Source of the DNA: Pseudomonadota bacterium
GTDB lineage: Bacteria > Pseudomonadota > Gammaproteobacteria > Burkholderiales > Methylophilaceae
Assembly (NCBI GenBank): GCA_029782295.1
Contig: JAKOVB010000027.1
Span: 62,001 to 126,000 of the forward strand
Direction of reading: 5' to 3'
Length of the DNA: 64,000 bases
Every line of letters begins with the position of its first letter. Position 1 is the first letter of the stretch. A program made the translations under genes and the position numbers. The notes under the pieces are model-generated. The model made no database searches and was not told the origin of the DNA. It saw only the letters and a program-made list of their open reading frames with translations. This document shows, piece after piece, positions 7,711-17,417 of this stretch.

Positions 7711-9282
7711 ATGAAAGTTAAAGAAGTTTTGTCAGATTCCAAAGTCACGCCCACCCTGCTGCTGATACTGGACGGGTTCGGTCACAGCGAAGAAATTGCC
7801 GACAACGCCATCGCCCTGGCGAACAAGCCTCACTGGGACAGGCTCTGGAAAGAGCATCCGCACACCCTGATCAACGCCTCGGAACATTACGTCGGCCTGC
7901 CTGACGGCCAGATGGGCAACTCCGAAGTCGGTCACCTCAACATCGGTGCCGGCCGCGTGGTCTACCAGGAATTCGAGCGCATCAACCTGTCCATTTCCAA
8001 TGGCGAATTCTTCGCCAACCCGGTGCTTTCCGAGGCTGTCGAGACCGCCAAGCACAATGGTCGCGCCCTGCATATCTTCGGGTTGCTGTCGAACGGCGGC
8101 GTACACAGCCACGAGCATCACATTCACGCCATGGTGGAAATGGCCGCAAAAGCCGGGGTAAAGGACATCTACCTGCATGCCTTCCTCGATGGGCGCGACA
8201 CCCCGCCACAGAGTGCCGAAACCTATATCCGGCGCATGGAGGAAACCTTCAAGTTCGTCGGCGCCGGCCGCTTCGCCTCCATCATCGGCCGCCTGTACGC
8301 CATGGACCGCGACAACCGTTGGCCACGTATCGAAGCCGCCTACAACATGATCGCCCTGGGTGACGGCGAATTCCGCGCCGCCACAGCAGAGCAGGCATTG
8401 CATGCCGCCTATGCCCGCGGTGAAACGGACGAATTCGTGCGCGGCACCGTCATTGGCTGGCCCGCGCCCGTCAACGACGGCGACGTGATCGTGTACATGA
8501 ATTTCCGTTCCGACCGGGCACGGGAACTGACCCGCGCCTTCCTGGACCCGAACTTCGCAGAATTTCCACGCAAACGCGTTCCGCAACTTGGCGGGTTCTA
8601 TACCCTCACCATGTATAACAAGAACGAGCTTTCCGCTCAGGTCGCCTTCCCGCCCGAGCCGATCCACAACAGCCTGGGCGAATATGTCGCTGGCCTGGGC
8701 CTGAAGCAACTGCGCATCGCCGAGACCGAAAAGTACCCGCACGTCACGTTTTTCTTCAATGGCGGCGAAGAGCGGGTATTCAATGGTGAAGATCGTATCC
8801 TGGTGCCCTCGCCGAAAGTGAACACTTACGACCAAAAGCCGGAGATGAGTATTTACGAAGTCACGGACAAACTGGTCGAAGCCATCATCAACGAACGTTA
8901 TGACCTCATCATCTGCAACTTTGCCAATGCCGACATGGTCGGCCACACCGGCAACCTGCCTGCTGCCATCGAGGCCATCGAGGCCATTGACGCCTGCATC
9001 GGCCGTGTCGTCGATGCCATGCGCAGCACGGGCGGCGAGGTGATCATCACCGCGGACCATGGCAATGCGGAGTGCATGGAAGACCACATTCACCACCAGC
9101 CGCACACCCAGCACACCACCAACCCGGTACCCCTGATCTATATCGGCCGACCAGCCACGCTGGCCGACACAGGCGCGCTCTCCGACATTGCGCCGACCCT
9201 GCTGCGCATGCTGGGCATCCCGCAACCCTCCGAGATGACCGGCCGGCCGCTGGTGGAATTCATTGCTGCCGATGGGCGTTAA
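7711..9282 (+). CDS. gpmI: 2,3-bisphosphoglycerate-independent phosphoglycerate mutase
   Basis: This 523-residue protein interconverts 3- and 2-phosphoglycerate in glycolysis/gluconeogenesis and belongs to the alkaline-phosphatase superfamily. The metal-binding LLILDGFG, the phosphorylated serine in QMGNSEVGHLNIGAGR (S71) and the C-terminal metal ligands in ITADHGNAE are all present. The first ATG gives a slightly extended N-terminus; no better Met is available and the ribosome-binding site is weak. It overlaps envC by 11 bases, and the gpmI-envC pair matches the E. coli order. Confidence 0.96.
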   Translation: MKVKEVLSDSKVTPTLLLILDGFGHSEEIADNAIALANKPHWDRLWKEHPHTLINASEHYVGLPDGQMGNSEVGHLNIGAGRVVYQEFERINLSISNGEFFANPVLSEAVETAKHNGRALHIFGLLSNGGVHSHEHHIHAMVEMAAKAGVKDIYLHAFLDGRDTPPQSAETYIRRMEETFKFVGAGRFASIIGRLYAMDRDNRWPRIEAAYNMIALGDGEFRAATAEQALHAAYARGETDEFVRGTVIGWPAPVNDGDVIVYMNFRSDRARELTRAFLDPNFAEFPRKRVPQLGGFYTLTMYNKNELSAQVAFPPEPIHNSLGEYVAGLGLKQLRIAETEKYPHVTFFFNGGEERVFNGEDRILVPSPKVNTYDQKPEMSIYEVTDKLVEAIINERYDLIICNFANADMVGHTGNLPAAIEAIEAIDACIGRVVDAMRSTGGEVIITADHGNAECMEDHIHHQPHTQHTTNPVPLIYIGRPATLADTGALSDIAPTLLRMLGIPQPSEMTGRPLVEFIAADGR

Positions 9283-10504
9283 GTCCTGGGCAGGCGCCTG
9301 CCTGCTGGTCCTTGCCTTGCTGCCTGCAACGGCCCAGGCCGCCAGGGCGGAAGCCTCCAAGGCCGCGCTGGAGGAGCTGCAGTCGCGCATCGAGACGCTG
9401 AAGAAGGAACTCGACAGCAACCAGCAGGCACACGCCGAGGCAGCGGACGCCCTCAAGCAAAGCGAACAATCCATCAGCGAGGCCAACCGCAAGCTGTTCG
9501 AACTGGCCAGGCAGCAGAAATCCAACCGCTCCTCCCTGCAATCCCTGCAGCAGGAAAAAAGCGGCCTGGCCCAGACCATCGAGCACCAGCAGGATGTGCT
9601 GAGCAAACAGCTGGCCATGCAATACGTGCATGGCCAGGAAAATTACCTGCAAGTCGTACTGACCCAGCAGGATCCGGGCGCCATCGCCCGCCAGCTGCAC
9701 TACTTCAGCTACGTGGCGCGAGCACGTGCAGAACTCATCCGCAGCCTGAAGAAAAACCTGGGCCGCGTCGCCGCATTGAACGACCAGACCGCCGCGGCGC
9801 TCAAGCAGATCGAAGACCTCAAGCAGCAGCAGGAAGCGGAACGCAAGCAACTGGAGTCGGAAAAGGCCGCCCGCAAGACCGTACTGACCAAGCTGGCTTC
9901 CCAGATCAAGTCTCAACGCGGGGAGATCGACAAGTTGCGGCGCGATGAAAAACGCCTGTCAGACCTGGTCGAACGCCTGGCACGCATCATTCCGGCACAA
10001 CCCAAACCGCAAAAGCCGCAAAAATCCCGGCCGGAAGGTAATGGACAGAAACCGGACACCAGCCAGAAAAACGATGCCCTTCCCTCCGAGGCGTTTTCCG
10101 GCAGCGGCTTTGCCACCCTCAAAGGCAAGCTCCACCTGCCAGTGCGCGGGAATGTGACCAACCGCTTCGGCGCCATGCGCGAGGACAGTGGCATCTCCTG
10201 GAAGGGCCTGTTCATCAAGGCCGGCGAAGGTGAGGAAGTGAAAGCGATCGCCGACGGCCGCATCGTGTTCGCCGACTGGCTGCGGGGCTTCGGCAACCTG
10301 ATGATCGTGGACCACGGTAACGGGTTCATGAGCCTGTACGGCAACAACCAGGCCCTGCTGCGCAAGGTCGGCGACAATGTCAGCGCCGGCGACAGCATCG
10401 CCTCGGTCGGCAACAGCGGCGGGAACGAGAACCCCGGGCTGTACTTCGAGCTGCGCTACCAGAGCAAGCCTTTCGATCCGCTCAGCTGGTGCGTGGTGAA
10501 ATAA
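9272..10504 (+). CDS. envC: Murein hydrolase activator EnvC (LytM/M23 domain)
   Basis: This 410-residue exported protein has a signal peptide (MGVKSWAGACLLVLALLPAT, cleavage near AQA-ARA), a long coiled coil (about residues 25-245, rich in Q/E/K/L) and a C-terminal LytM domain (about 290-410). The domain resembles EnvC: ISWKGLFIKAGEGEEVKAI replaces the metal-binding HxxxD segment, and LYFELRY replaces the HxH motif, so it is probably a catalytically dead activator of amidases at the division septum. ATG 9272 is preferred over TTG 9263 because it starts the signal peptide cleanly. Confidence 0.88.
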   Translation: MGVKSWAGACLLVLALLPATAQAARAEASKAALEELQSRIETLKKELDSNQQAHAEAADALKQSEQSISEANRKLFELARQQKSNRSSLQSLQQEKSGLAQTIEHQQDVLSKQLAMQYVHGQENYLQVVLTQQDPGAIARQLHYFSYVARARAELIRSLKKNLGRVAALNDQTAAALKQIEDLKQQQEAERKQLESEKAARKTVLTKLASQIKSQRGEIDKLRRDEKRLSDLVERLARIIPAQPKPQKPQKSRPEGNGQKPDTSQKNDALPSEAFSGSGFATLKGKLHLPVRGNVTNRFGAMREDSGISWKGLFIKAGEGEEVKAIADGRIVFADWLRGFGNLMIVDHGNGFMSLYGNNQALLRKVGDNVSAGDSIASVGNSGGNENPGLYFELRYQSKPFDPLSWCVVK

Positions 10505-10558
10505 GGCCATGCTCCCTTATACTGTCGGTCCTGACCGGACATTTGAACTTTAAGCGCC

Positions 10559-11119
10559 ATGAGCCATACAGACCAAATCCACGCCGCACTGATCGCGCAC
10601 CAGACCCTGATCGCGCAACTCGATCCACTGGTGCCGGCCATCCAGGCCCTTGGACAGCGCCTGCGCGCATGCCTGCAGGAAGGCGGCAAGATCCTGCTGA
10701 TGGGCAACGGCGGCAGCGCGGCGGACAGCCAGCACATTGCCGCGGAAATCGTCGGTCGCTTCCAGCGTGAACGCAAAGGCCTGCCGGCCATCGCCCTGAC
10801 GACCGACAGTTCGATCCTGACTTCAGTCGGTAACGATTATGGCTTCGAGCACATCTTTGCCCGGCAAGTCGAGGCCCTGTGCCAGCCACAGGACGTCGTC
10901 ATCGGCATCTCGACCTCGGGCAACAGTGGCAACGTGGTCGCCGGCATCGAAGCGGCCAAAGCCGCCGGCGCCTACACGGTGGCGCTGACCGGTACTGGCG
11001 GCGGACGATTGTCCAGCCTGTGCGACGCCACCCTGGCCATGCCCTCCGGCGATACCCCCCGCATTCAGGAAGCGCACATCCTGATCGGCCACATCCTCTG
11101 CGACCTGATCGATGCCTGA
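10559..11119 (+). CDS. gmhA: Sedoheptulose-7-phosphate isomerase (phosphoheptose isomerase)
   Basis: This 186-residue SIS-domain protein carries the phosphate-binding segment [19 protein letters not shown] and [14 protein letters not shown], with the C-terminal [14 protein letters not shown] helix typical of GmhA. It makes D-glycero-D-manno-heptose 7-phosphate, the first step of LPS heptose synthesis. It overlaps hldE, which performs the next steps, by 8 bases. DiaA proteins share the fold, but the hldE neighbour decides for GmhA. Confidence 0.92.
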   Translation: MSHTDQIHAALIAHQTLIAQLDPLVPAIQALGQRLRACLQEGGKILLMGNGGSAADSQHIAAEIVGRFQRERKGLPAIALTTDSSILTSVGNDYGFEHIFARQVEALCQPQDVVIGISTSGNSGNVVAGIEAAKAAGAYTVALTGTGGGRLSSLCDATLAMPSGDTPRIQEAHILIGHILCDLIDA

Positions 11120-12584
11120 CATGCAGACCGACCTGATCAACGCACTGAACCGCGGCCTGGACAGGAACACCTGGGCACTGGTGATCGGCGACCTCATGCT
11201 GGACCGCTACCTCTGGGGCGCGGTCGAACGCATCTCGCCTGAAGCGCCGGTCCCCGTGGTCCTGATCGACCATGAGACCGAATGCGCCGGCGGCGCCGCC
11301 AACGTGGCGGCCAACCTGGTCGGGCTTGGCTTCAGGACCCGCCTGGTCGGCTGTGTCGGCTCGGACGAGAATGGCTCCCGCCTGAAACGGGCCATCCAGG
11401 CACTGGGGATCGAGACCCATGGCCTGCTGCATTCGGAATCCCACCCGACCATCGCCAAGACCCGCATCCTGGGCGGGCACCAGCAGATGTTGCGGCTGGA
11501 CCGCGAGAAACGCGTTCCATACAGCGACACCGACCAGCAGACACTGCTGCGCATCGTGCACCAGCAACTGGCGGAAAAACCCGCCATGGTCCTGCTGTCC
11601 GATTACGCGAAAGGCGTGCTGACCCCCGCGCTGTGCCAGGCCGTAATCAGCGAAGCCAGACGACTGGGCATTCCGGTACTGGTCGACCCCAAGGGGCGCG
11701 ACTACAGCAAATACCGCGGCGCCACCGCCCTCACCCCCAACAAGCGTGAAACCGCCGAAGCCTGCCACGCCGACGTGCATGACACCGACGCCCTTCTGGA
11801 TGCCGCGGCCCACATGCGCCGCAACCTGCAGCTCGACTTCATCGCCGTCACCCGCGGCGAAGAAGGCATTTCGCTGATCGAGGACCACAGCACCCTGCAT
11901 ATCCCGGCTACCGCGCGCCAGGTGTTCGACGTTTCCGGTGCGGGCGATACCGTCATCGCCACGCTGGCCGCCGGCCTGGCGGCCGGATTGAACCGTCGCG
12001 ACGCCCTGCACCTGGCCAACCTGGCGGCCGGCGTCGTGGTCGGCAAAGTCGGTACCGCACCGATCCGGCGGGAGGAGTTGCAGCATGAGTTGTCGCTGGA
12101 AAGCACCGCCGCCCAGGCCGACAAAGTCTGTGAACTGGAAACCCTCCTGGCACGCATCGCCGCCTGGCGCACCGCCGGCCAGCGCATCGTGTTCACCAAC
12201 GGCTGCTTCGACCTGTTGCATGCGGGCCATGTGACCTATCTGGAACAGGCTAGAAAGCTCGGCGACCGGCTGGTGCTCGGCCTCAACACCGACCGCTCTG
12301 TCAGCGCCCTGAAAGGGCCGACCCGCCCGGTCATCCACGAGCAGGACCGCGCCCGTGTGCTCGCGGCACTGGAGGCCGTCGACGCCGTCATCCTGTTCGA
12401 CGACGACACGCCGCTGAACCTCATCAATGCCATCCGCCCTGACGTGCTGGTCAAGGGGGACGACTACACCGAAGACCAGGTCGTCGGCGCGAAAGAAGTC
12501 AGATCCTGGGGGGGGCGTGTCGCCCTCGTTCCGGTTGTCCCGGGACGCAGCAGCAGCAACATCATCGGGAAACTCAGCTCCTGA
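11112..12584 (+). CDS. hldE: Bifunctional heptose 7-phosphate kinase / heptose 1-phosphate adenylyltransferase
   Basis: This 490-residue enzyme has an N-terminal ribokinase-family domain (about 1-330, with [13 protein letters not shown] and the catalytic [11 protein letters not shown]) and a C-terminal nucleotidyltransferase domain (about 355-490, [20 protein letters not shown] with its HxGH motif). Together they phosphorylate heptose 7-phosphate and later adenylate heptose 1-phosphate on the way to ADP-heptose. ATG at 11112 or 11121 could be the start. The fused form is standard in Beta- and Gammaproteobacteria. The hldD epimerase gene is not in this window. Confidence 0.95.
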   Translation: MPDMQTDLINALNRGLDRNTWALVIGDLMLDRYLWGAVERISPEAPVPVVLIDHETECAGGAANVAANLVGLGFRTRLVGCVGSDENGSRLKRAIQALGIETHGLLHSESHPTIAKTRILGGHQQMLRLDREKRVPYSDTDQQTLLRIVHQQLAEKPAMVLLSDYAKGVLTPALCQAVISEARRLGIPVLVDPKGRDYSKYRGATALTPNKRETAEACHADVHDTDALLDAAAHMRRNLQLDFIAVTRGEEGISLIEDHSTLHIPATARQVFDVSGAGDTVIATLAAGLAAGLNRRDALHLANLAAGVVVGKVGTAPIRREELQHELSLESTAAQADKVCELETLLARIAAWRTAGQRIVFTNGCFDLLHAGHVTYLEQARKLGDRLVLGLNTDRSVSALKGPTRPVIHEQDRARVLAALEAVDAVILFDDDTPLNLINAIRPDVLVKGDDYTEDQVVGAKEVRSWGGRVALVPVVPGRSSSNIIGKLSS

Positions 12585-12595
12585 ACCCACGCGCG

Positions 12596-13678
12596 ATGCC
12601 CATCCGTTCATTCCAGATCATCGGCAGCAAGGCATCCGGTGGCGCCGAAAAATTCTTTGTCCGCATGACCGAGGCCCTGCACGAGGCCGGACACGCCGTC
12701 ACCGCGATCGCGCCACCGGGAAGCAGCGTCGCGCTGGACATGGACGCCCGCGTCCCGCAGCGCCCCATCAGGATGCGCGGCAACTGGGATCCCCTGGCGC
12801 GCTGGCAACTCGGCCGCGCCATTCGCAACGAAGCCCCGCAGATCGTGCAGACCTGGATGGGGCGGGCGACACGGCTGGTCTCCCTCCCCAAGGGCCGCGA
12901 GCCCATCCATGTCGCCCGCCTCGGTGGTTACTACAACCTCAAGGGCTATCGCCACGCCCACGCCTGGATCGGCAACACCAAAGGTATCTGCGACTACCTG
13001 CTGCGCGAAGGGCTACCGGCCAGCCGCGTGTTCCACATCGGCAATTTCATCGAACCGGTAGCACGGCCTCCCCAGACCGAAATCGACCTGCTGCGGGCTA
13101 TCTGGCATCTGCCGGTGGAAGCCTGCGTCCTCTTCGCCGCCGGCCGCCTGCATCCCAACAAGGGATTTGCCGACCTGCTGGACGCCTTCGCACGCCTGCC
13201 CGTGGAAGTCCATGGCCGTCCGCTGCGCCTGCTGCTGGCCGGGGATGGCCCGCTGGCCGCGGAACTGCAGCAACAGGCGCGGCAACTCGGCATCGCCGAC
13301 CGCGTGATCTGGGCCGGCTGGCAGGCGGACCTGGCCCCGTTGTTCGCCATGGCGGAACTGTTCGTCTGCCCGTCGGTACATGAACCGCTCGGCAATGTCA
13401 TCCTGGAAGCCTGGGCCAACGGCGTGCCGCTGGTATCGACACAGTCTGCCGGCGCTGAGGAACTGATCACGCCAGAGGTGGACGCCCTGCTCGCGCCGGT
13501 CCACGATCCGCAGGCGTTGGCGCAACGCATCCTGGACATGCTGCACATGGGCCCGGATACCCGCGCAGCGATGGTCGAGGCCGGACGCCGGACGCTGCTC
13601 GCATCGCACGGCAGACAGACGATCGTCGGCGCCTACACCGAACTCTACCAACGGCTGATCGACACATGTGCGGCATAG
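12596..13678 (+). CDS. Glycosyltransferase family 4
   Basis: This 360-residue GT-B glycosyltransferase has an N-terminal acceptor domain with SKASGGAEKFFVRM and a C-terminal donor domain with the GT4 motif FVCPSVHEPLGNVILEAWANG, including the ExxxxxxxE nucleotide-sugar site. It starts 11 bases after hldE and its 3' end overlaps the asparagine-synthase gene by 13 bases, so it belongs to the LPS core/outer-core operon. The sugar and linkage cannot be deduced. Confidence 0.88.
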   Translation: MPIRSFQIIGSKASGGAEKFFVRMTEALHEAGHAVTAIAPPGSSVALDMDARVPQRPIRMRGNWDPLARWQLGRAIRNEAPQIVQTWMGRATRLVSLPKGREPIHVARLGGYYNLKGYRHAHAWIGNTKGICDYLLREGLPASRVFHIGNFIEPVARPPQTEIDLLRAIWHLPVEACVLFAAGRLHPNKGFADLLDAFARLPVEVHGRPLRLLLAGDGPLAAELQQQARQLGIADRVIWAGWQADLAPLFAMAELFVCPSVHEPLGNVILEAWANGVPLVSTQSAGAEELITPEVDALLAPVHDPQALAQRILDMLHMGPDTRAAMVEAGRRTLLASHGRQTIVGAYTELYQRLIDTCAA

Positions 13679-15480
13679 GCGGGCTCTACCTCAGGCAAGG
13701 GGAGGCGTCCGGAACGACGCTGGAGGCCATTTCCGAACGGCTTGCCCATCGCGGTCCGGACGGTTTCGGCCACTGGCGCGAAGGCCGCGTCGGCCTCGCC
13801 CACGCCCGCCTCGCCATCATCGACCTGTCGGGCGGACAGCAGCCGCTCCACAACGAAGACCAGCGCCTGGTGCTGGTCGCCAATGGTGAAATCTACAACT
13901 ACATCGAACTTCGGCAGGAACTGGAAGCGCTCGGCCACCGATTCTCGACGCACTCCGACTGCGAGACCATCCTGCACGCCTACGAAGCATGGGGCCATGA
14001 CTTCGTCCATCGACTGCACGGCATGTTCGCCTTCGCCCTCTACGACCGCAACACCGGCAACCTGCTGCTGGCGCGCGACCGCCTCGGCATTAAGCCCCTG
14101 TTTTTCTGCGAACGTCACGAAGGGTTTTATTTCGCCTCCGAGGTCAAGGGACTGCTCCCCGTTCTCGGCCGGCGCGAGGTCGAACCTCGCGCGCTGGCCC
14201 AGTACCTGCAAAGCAATTACAGCAGCGGCCGCGAAACCCTGTTCAAGGGCATCGAACGCCTGCTGCCGGGCGAAATCGCAAGCATCGACGCGAGCGGGAC
14301 CGTCTCCCGCCGGCGCTACTGGTCACCCTTCCAGGTCAGGCCCGCACAAACCAGCCTGCCGGAAGCGCTGGAGCAATACGATGGCCTGATGCGGGACGTC
14401 ATGCGCGAGCACATGCGGACGGACGTACCGTTCGGGCTGTTCCTGTCCGGCGGGGTCGATTCCTCCGTCCTGCTAGCGCTGCTGGCGCGCGAATCCCAGA
14501 CCCCGATCCGCACGCTCTCGGTGGGGTTCCCGGACAGCGGCGTACGCAATGAACTCGCGGTCGCCGCCTCTACCGCCGCCCGATTCTCGGCCCGCCACAG
14601 CGCGCTGGAACTGGACCGCAACAGCCTGCTGCCGCGCCTGCCGCACTGCGTCTGGGCTGCTGACGAACTGATGGCCGACTACGCCAGCCTGCCTCTTTCC
14701 GCCCTCGCCGAGCGTGCCGGCGAGGAACTGAAGGTCGTGTTCAGCGGCGAAGGTGGCGATGAAGTGTTTGCCGGCTACGGCCGTTACCGACCACATCCGC
14801 TCAAGGCCCTGCTGGGCTGGCTGCGCGCCCCCGGGTCGGACGGCTACCGCAGCAAGGGAGCCTGTTCCGCTTTCGGCAATACGCTGTTCTCGGAAGAACT
14901 GCATACGGCCATGTCCGGCTGGCGCGCCCCATTCGAAACGGCCTGGCGCTCGGCTCCGGCGTCGTGGAGCCGCTTGCAACGCATGCAGGCAACCGATATG
15001 GAAACCTGGCTGCCGGATGACCTGCTGGTCAAGGCGGATCGCATTCTCATGGCCTGGGGGATCGAAGGCCGCGTCCCGTTCCTCGACCACCGCGTCGTGG
15101 AATTTGGCCTGTCCCTGCCGGATACACTGAAGATAGACCGCAAGAACGGCAAACGCTTTCTCAAGTTGTGGGCAGAGCAATTCCTGCCGCGCGAACACCT
15201 GTGGGGCCGGAAGAGCGGCTTCACGGTCCCGGTGCGCGAATGGCTGTCGGGAGCGCTGCTCGATCAGCTGGAAGTACGATTGCCGGAGAATCCCGGCATC
15301 CGTCGCTGGTTCAACCCGGCCGGCGTCCGCGACCTGATCCGGACACAACGCAATGGCGGCCGCCACAGTGCTGCACTTTGGGCGCTGGTGCAATTTGCCA
15401 TCTGGCACACCCTGTTCATCGATGGCGATGGTGCCCGCCCGCCCGCATCCGCCAACCTGCTCGACTACATCGCCCCATGA
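13666..15480 (+). CDS. asnB: Asparagine synthase (glutamine-hydrolysing)-like amidotransferase
   Basis: This 604-residue protein has an N-terminal class II glutaminase domain with catalytic Cys2 (MCGIGGLYL), RLAIIDLSGGQQPL and NGEIYNY, then a C-terminal ATP-pyrophosphatase synthase domain with the PP-loop FLSGGVDSS and SGEGGDEVFAGYGRY. It is longer than E. coli AsnB and belongs to the group found in capsule, LPS and exopolysaccharide clusters. It may amidate a sugar acid or amino-acid substituent of the surface glycan rather than make free asparagine. Its ends overlap both neighbours, so it is co-translated with the glycosyltransferases. Confidence 0.88.
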   Translation: MCGIGGLYLRQGEASGTTLEAISERLAHRGPDGFGHWREGRVGLAHARLAIIDLSGGQQPLHNEDQRLVLVANGEIYNYIELRQELEALGHRFSTHSDCETILHAYEAWGHDFVHRLHGMFAFALYDRNTGNLLLARDRLGIKPLFFCERHEGFYFASEVKGLLPVLGRREVEPRALAQYLQSNYSSGRETLFKGIERLLPGEIASIDASGTVSRRRYWSPFQVRPAQTSLPEALEQYDGLMRDVMREHMRTDVPFGLFLSGGVDSSVLLALLARESQTPIRTLSVGFPDSGVRNELAVAASTAARFSARHSALELDRNSLLPRLPHCVWAADELMADYASLPLSALAERAGEELKVVFSGEGGDEVFAGYGRYRPHPLKALLGWLRAPGSDGYRSKGACSAFGNTLFSEELHTAMSGWRAPFETAWRSAPASWSRLQRMQATDMETWLPDDLLVKADRILMAWGIEGRVPFLDHRVVEFGLSLPDTLKIDRKNGKRFLKLWAEQFLPREHLWGRKSGFTVPVREWLSGALLDQLEVRLPENPGIRRWFNPAGVRDLIRTQRNGGRHSAALWALVQFAIWHTLFIDGDGARPPASANLLDYIAP

Positions 15481-16592
15481 ATATCCTGCGCTACGACGAC
15501 ACCCGCCCGACCCTGCAACTCCCGGCACCACGCATCCAGCTTACCGATCGCAAGGAGATCAGGCGCATCCTCATCATCAAGTGGAGTGCCATGGGAGATA
15601 TCGCCCTTTCCACGGCCGTCATGCAGGACATCCGTAACGCTTTCCCGGAGGCGGTAATCGACCTCAACACAATGCCGGCGTTCGAAAAACTGTTCTCCGA
15701 AGACCCGCGTTTCGAGAGCGTGTTCAGCGTAGACCTGCGCAAGGCGGAACGTGGCTGGAAAGGGATGAAACGCTGGCTCAGCCGGGTTCGGGAAGGCCAT
15801 TATGACCTGCTGGTCGACCTGCAAAGTGCAGACCGTACCCGTCTCATGGTCGCCCTGCTGCAGCTCACCGGACGCGGCATCCGCTACCGGGTCGGCAACA
15901 ACCCGGGATGGCCCTACAACATCACGCCCCCCAAACTCCCGTTCGAGACCCACGGGTTCGATCGCATGCGTGCCGCCCTGGCGGCCGGGGGCATTCCTGC
16001 CCGCACCCTGCATCCGTCGCTGCATGTCCCGGAAAGCAACCGGCAACGCGTGTCAGCGCTCGCCGAGATCCACCATCTGCAGGCTGGCCGCTACGCCGTC
16101 CTGCTGCCGGGATGCCAGGCCGCGGGTTACCTCAAGCGCTGGGGGGCTCACCGTTATGCCGCATTGGGGGAGAAATTGCATGCGGCCGGGTTGGAGAAAA
16201 TCGTCATCCTGGGCGGGCCTGACGAAGTGGAGGAATGCAACACCATTGCCGCACTCTGCGGCGATTACGCCGTCAACCTGTGTGGCCAGACCCAGGTGCA
16301 GGATCTGCTGCCCATCTGCGAACATGCGAAATGCATTGTCGGCAACGACACCGGGACGGCACATCTTGTCGCCGCCACAGGCACACCCATGCTGGTGATC
16401 TTCGGCCCGACCGACCCGCGTCGCGCCAAACCGGTCGGCACCCACGTCATCGCGCTGCAAGTGTCAGCCACCGACATGCCGTGCCTCAACTGCTACTGCC
16501 AGGTGGACTGCAAGCATCAGAACTGCATGGCGGCGATCACCCCGGAACGGGCGTTCGAGGAAATCGCCACGATGGCCGGACTGCCGCGCTAG
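15477..16592 (+). CDS. Heptosyltransferase family protein (GT9)
   Basis: This 371-residue GT9 enzyme has the N-terminal RRILIIKWSAMGDIALSTAV and the ADP-heptose-binding region IVGNDTGTAHLVAATGTPMLVIFGPTDP. It adds a heptose to the inner core of LPS (RfaC/RfaF/RfaQ type, not resolved). The start ATG overlaps the asnB stop (ATGA). The frame is open 309 bases upstream, but that part lies over asnB and is a shadow. The C-terminus is Cys-rich (PCLNCYCQVDCKHQNC). The stop overlaps tail-to-tail with the next gene on the opposite strand (shared CTAG). Confidence 0.9.
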   Translation: MNILRYDDTRPTLQLPAPRIQLTDRKEIRRILIIKWSAMGDIALSTAVMQDIRNAFPEAVIDLNTMPAFEKLFSEDPRFESVFSVDLRKAERGWKGMKRWLSRVREGHYDLLVDLQSADRTRLMVALLQLTGRGIRYRVGNNPGWPYNITPPKLPFETHGFDRMRAALAAGGIPARTLHPSLHVPESNRQRVSALAEIHHLQAGRYAVLLPGCQAAGYLKRWGAHRYAALGEKLHAAGLEKIVILGGPDEVEECNTIAALCGDYAVNLCGQTQVQDLLPICEHAKCIVGNDTGTAHLVAATGTPMLVIFGPTDPRRAKPVGTHVIALQVSATDMPCLNCYCQVDCKHQNCMAAITPERAFEEIATMAGLPR

Positions 16593-17416
16593 CCAGGCTT
16601 CCGGTCGCGCAGCGCCGGCGGCAGCGGCGCGCCGGGCGGCAACTGGCTGGCGCCGTAACGTTCGAACTGCCGGTACTCGAAAAGCTTGGCGTACTTGAGG
16701 AAGGCGTAATAGGCGCCGGAAACGGAGACGATGAATCCGCCCCAGCCGTTGAGGAAATTGCGCTTGAACAGATACAGCCGGAGAAACACGAAGGGCGGGT
16801 AAACCACCATACGCAATGGATTGGCGCTCTGCCTGCGCCTCACCTTGTCCGCCACCAGCCCGGTCGAATAGCTGTTGAGCTTTTCCACCTTGGTGTGGAT
16901 GTCCACTTCCCCGAAATGATAGAACGGCGCCTTCAGGCGACCGATCCGGCCCTGCACTTCCGGCGCGGCGTGAACAGGAACGTCGTTCATGCCGCCCTTG
17001 CGCTTGTCGAACAGGCGCAGGAAGTGATTCATCCGCACATGCAGGCTGTTCATGCGCCAGAACATCTGCTCCTGACGGGGCATGGTGTACCCGTCCATGT
17101 CCGGCCCGCGCTGCAGCAGCGCACGCACCTCGTCCTGAAGGGCGGGGGACAACGCCTCGTCAGCATCCAGCAACAACACCCAATCATGGGTGGTGTGATC
17201 CAGCGCCATCTGTTTCTGCGGTCCGTAGCCCATGAAGTGGTGCTGATAAATCTTGCAGCCGTACCGGGCAGCGATCTCCAGGGTGTCATCGGTACTGAAG
17301 GAGTCGAGCAGGACGATTTCGTCGGCCCACTTGACGCTCTCCAGCGTGGTCGCGAGGGTATGCGCGTTGTTGAAGGTCGTGACGAATGCAGAGAGTTTTT
17401 GCATGATGCGATTCAT
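16589..17416 (-). CDS. LPS core glycosyltransferase family 2 (WaaE/KdtX-like)
   Basis: This 275-residue GT-A enzyme begins LSAFVTTFNNAHTLATTLESV and has WVLLLDADEALSP with the metal-binding DAD motif. This matches the WaaE/KdtX family, which adds beta-glucose or a similar hexose to inner-core heptose. The ATG at 17416 gives MNRIMQKLSAF; 17404 is an alternative, and neither has a clear ribosome-binding site. The gene follows the ligase gene with a 1-base gap. The C-terminal basic/aromatic segments (VVYPPFVFLRLYLFKRNF) suggest membrane association. Confidence 0.85.
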   Translation of the reverse strand: MNRIMQKLSAFVTTFNNAHTLATTLESVKWADEIVLLDSFSTDDTLEIAARYGCKIYQHHFMGYGPQKQMALDHTTHDWVLLLDADEALSPALQDEVRALLQRGPDMDGYTMPRQEQMFWRMNSLHVRMNHFLRLFDKRKGGMNDVPVHAAPEVQGRIGRLKAPFYHFGEVDIHTKVEKLNSYSTGLVADKVRRRQSANPLRMVVYPPFVFLRLYLFKRNFLNGWGGFIVSVSGAYYAFLKYAKLFEYRQFERYGASQLPPGAPLPPALRDRKPG

Positions 17417-17417
17417 T

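Noticed and set aside
8964-8990. Short tandem repeat in gpmI (GCCATCGAG units giving AIEAIEAI)
   Set aside because: Three imperfect units inside a conserved helix of the enzyme; in frame and unremarkable.
7732-9618. 628-codon minus-strand open frame opposite gpmI
   Set aside because: gpmI is a certain gene, and the antisense product resembles no family.
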